Shown here in pieces: positions 4,359-5,079 of a stretch of DNA of 5,079 nt (the first letter of the stretch is position 1; each line of letters begins with the position of its first letter). Position numbers and translations under genes: made by a program. The notes under the pieces are model-generated. The model had not been told where the DNA came from and did not search any database. It saw only the letters and a list, made by a program, of their open reading frames with translations. This stretch comes from Acholeplasmataceae bacterium (GTDB lineage: Bacteria > Bacillota_I > Bacilli_A > ML615J-28 > CAG-698): contig DUUA01000096.1 in the NCBI GenBank assembly GCA_012841765.1, positions 1-5,079 of the forward strand. The letters are read 5' to 3'.

Positions 4359-5079
4359 ATGAAAGAGTGTTTAGAAGTTTGGAAGAAAACAATTAATAGT
4401 TATAAAGAAACTATTAGTGAAGAATCATTTAATGATTTATTTTTGGATGTCAACGAGATATTCAAAATTGAAAACAACACAATTTGGATTACAGTCCCTT
4501 CTACTTTTTCTAGATATAGAATAGAAAAATTTCATCTTTCGAATATTAATGATATTTCTAAATCTTTTTCAAATTATGCATTCAAATTCATTGAGAAAAC
4601 TTCTGCTGATGAACAAAAAGAATCTGAAAAAGAGAATAAATTAGTAAATACTACTAAAGAAGATGTAGATAAATCTTTAAATAAAAGAAATTTAATGAAT
4701 GAATATACTTTTTCTAACTTCGTAACTGGAGAAAGTAACAGATTTGCCTTTTTATCAGCAATGAAAGTTGCTGAAGATAAAGAAACTGTCTGGAATCCCT
4801 TATATATATTTGGAGATGTAGGTCTTGGTAAGACGCATTTGATGAGCGCTATAGGAAATTACATGCTTCAAAACAATAAGGATTTAAATATAGTCTATAC
4901 TACCTCACAACAATTCGCGCAAGATTATTATTTATCGACCTCTCAAAGATCAAGAGAAAAAATTGAATCGTTTTATAATTATTATAGAGATGCTGATGTT
5001 TTATTAGTTGATGATGTTCAATTTCTTGAAAAAAAGATGGCAACACAAGAAGAATTTTTCAAATTATTTGAATATTTAT
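4359..5079 (+). CDS. dnaA: Chromosomal replication initiator DnaA (N-terminal part, cut by window edge)
   Basis: DnaA binds DnaA boxes in oriC, oligomerises with ATP and opens the origin. The visible 240 residues begin MKECLEVWKKTINSY and run off the right edge in frame; roughly 200 residues, including the DNA-binding domain IV, should lie beyond. Domain I (about 1-80) has the usual pattern ending in IWITVPSTFSRYRIEKF; the Trp commonly found mid-domain is replaced by FNDLF. Domain II (about 81-113) is a short charged linker rich in Lys, Glu and Asp. Domain III starts at NEYTFSNFVTGESNRFA, with Walker A GDVGLGKT at 152-159 (the more usual form is GGVGLGKT or GNVGLGKT), and Walker B VLLVDD at 214-219 followed by VQFLEKK and TQEEFF. 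It is transcribed divergently from everything to its left. The ATG at 4359 is supported by AAAGGTGG 7 nt upstream and an extended -10 promoter. Confidence 0.97.
   Translation, partial: MKECLEVWKKTINSYKETISEESFNDLFLDVNEIFKIENNTIWITVPSTFSRYRIEKFHLSNINDISKSFSNYAFKFIEKTSADEQKESEKENKLVNTTKEDVDKSLNKRNLMNEYTFSNFVTGESNRFAFLSAMKVAEDKETVWNPLYIFGDVGLGKTHLMSAIGNYMLQNNKDLNIVYTTSQQFAQDYYLSTSQRSREKIESFYNYYRDADVLLVDDVQFLEKKMATQEEFFKLFEYL

Noticed and set aside
1..5079. CRISPR array, insertion sequence, tRNA, rRNA or riboswitch
   Set aside because: No direct-repeat series, transposase, terminal inverted repeats, tRNA-like cloverleaf or long structured leader was seen; the rpmH and dnaA leaders are only about 25-30 nt.

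Overview
This window looks like the replication-origin neighbourhood of a very AT-rich, low-GC Gram-positive-type bacterium (Bacillota / Mycoplasmatota side). The evidence is the classic dnaA ... rpmH-rnpA-yidC-jag arrangement, strong AGGAGG-type ribosome binding sites, sigma-A-like TTGACA/TATAAT promoters, and a lipoprotein-type (SpoIIIJ-like) YidC. Trp is encoded by TGG in the genes I translated, and all genes read through in the standard code, which argues against Mycoplasma/Spiroplasma (TGA = Trp). An Acholeplasma-, Izemoplasma-, Haloplasma-, Turicibacter- or Erysipelotrichia-like host is plausible. This is inference; the window alone does not fix the taxon.

Layout, left to right. Positions 1-46 hold a 13-bp perfect hairpin, a terminator for the leftmost gene. 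Positions 47-760 (minus) encode a seven-helix membrane protein resembling the YwaF/TIGR02206 family, with its own strong promoter (790-818). Positions 845-877 hold the terminator that closes the ribosome/secretion operon. That operon runs on the minus strand from a consensus promoter at 3045-3073 through rpmH (3008-2871), an internal terminator-like hairpin (2860-2821), rnpA (2791-2462), yidC (2449-1502) and jag/khpB (1498-881). rnpA, yidC and jag are packed so tightly that ribosome binding sites overlap the preceding gene's end. A gene for an unrecognised single-pass membrane protein (3156-4070, minus) lies between rpmH and dnaA. Positions 4071-4358 form a divergent intergenic region with imperfect DnaA boxes, a compact hairpin, a promoter facing each way and an AT-only stretch, probably part of oriC. 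dnaA starts at 4359 on the plus strand and runs off the right edge. It was identified by translating the sequence and shows Walker A and B motifs.

How it works together: DnaA initiates replication at the adjacent boxes. The divergent operon makes a ribosomal protein (L34), the protein subunit of RNase P, the YidC insertase and the RNA-binding protein Jag/KhpB, the usual origin-proximal housekeeping set. The least ordinary items are the unrecognised membrane-protein gene inserted between dnaA and rpmH, the degenerate DnaA-box cluster, the hairpin separating rpmH from rnpA, and a Jag KH loop reading GKRS instead of GKRG. I see no CRISPR array, insertion sequence, tRNA, rRNA or clear novel defence system.
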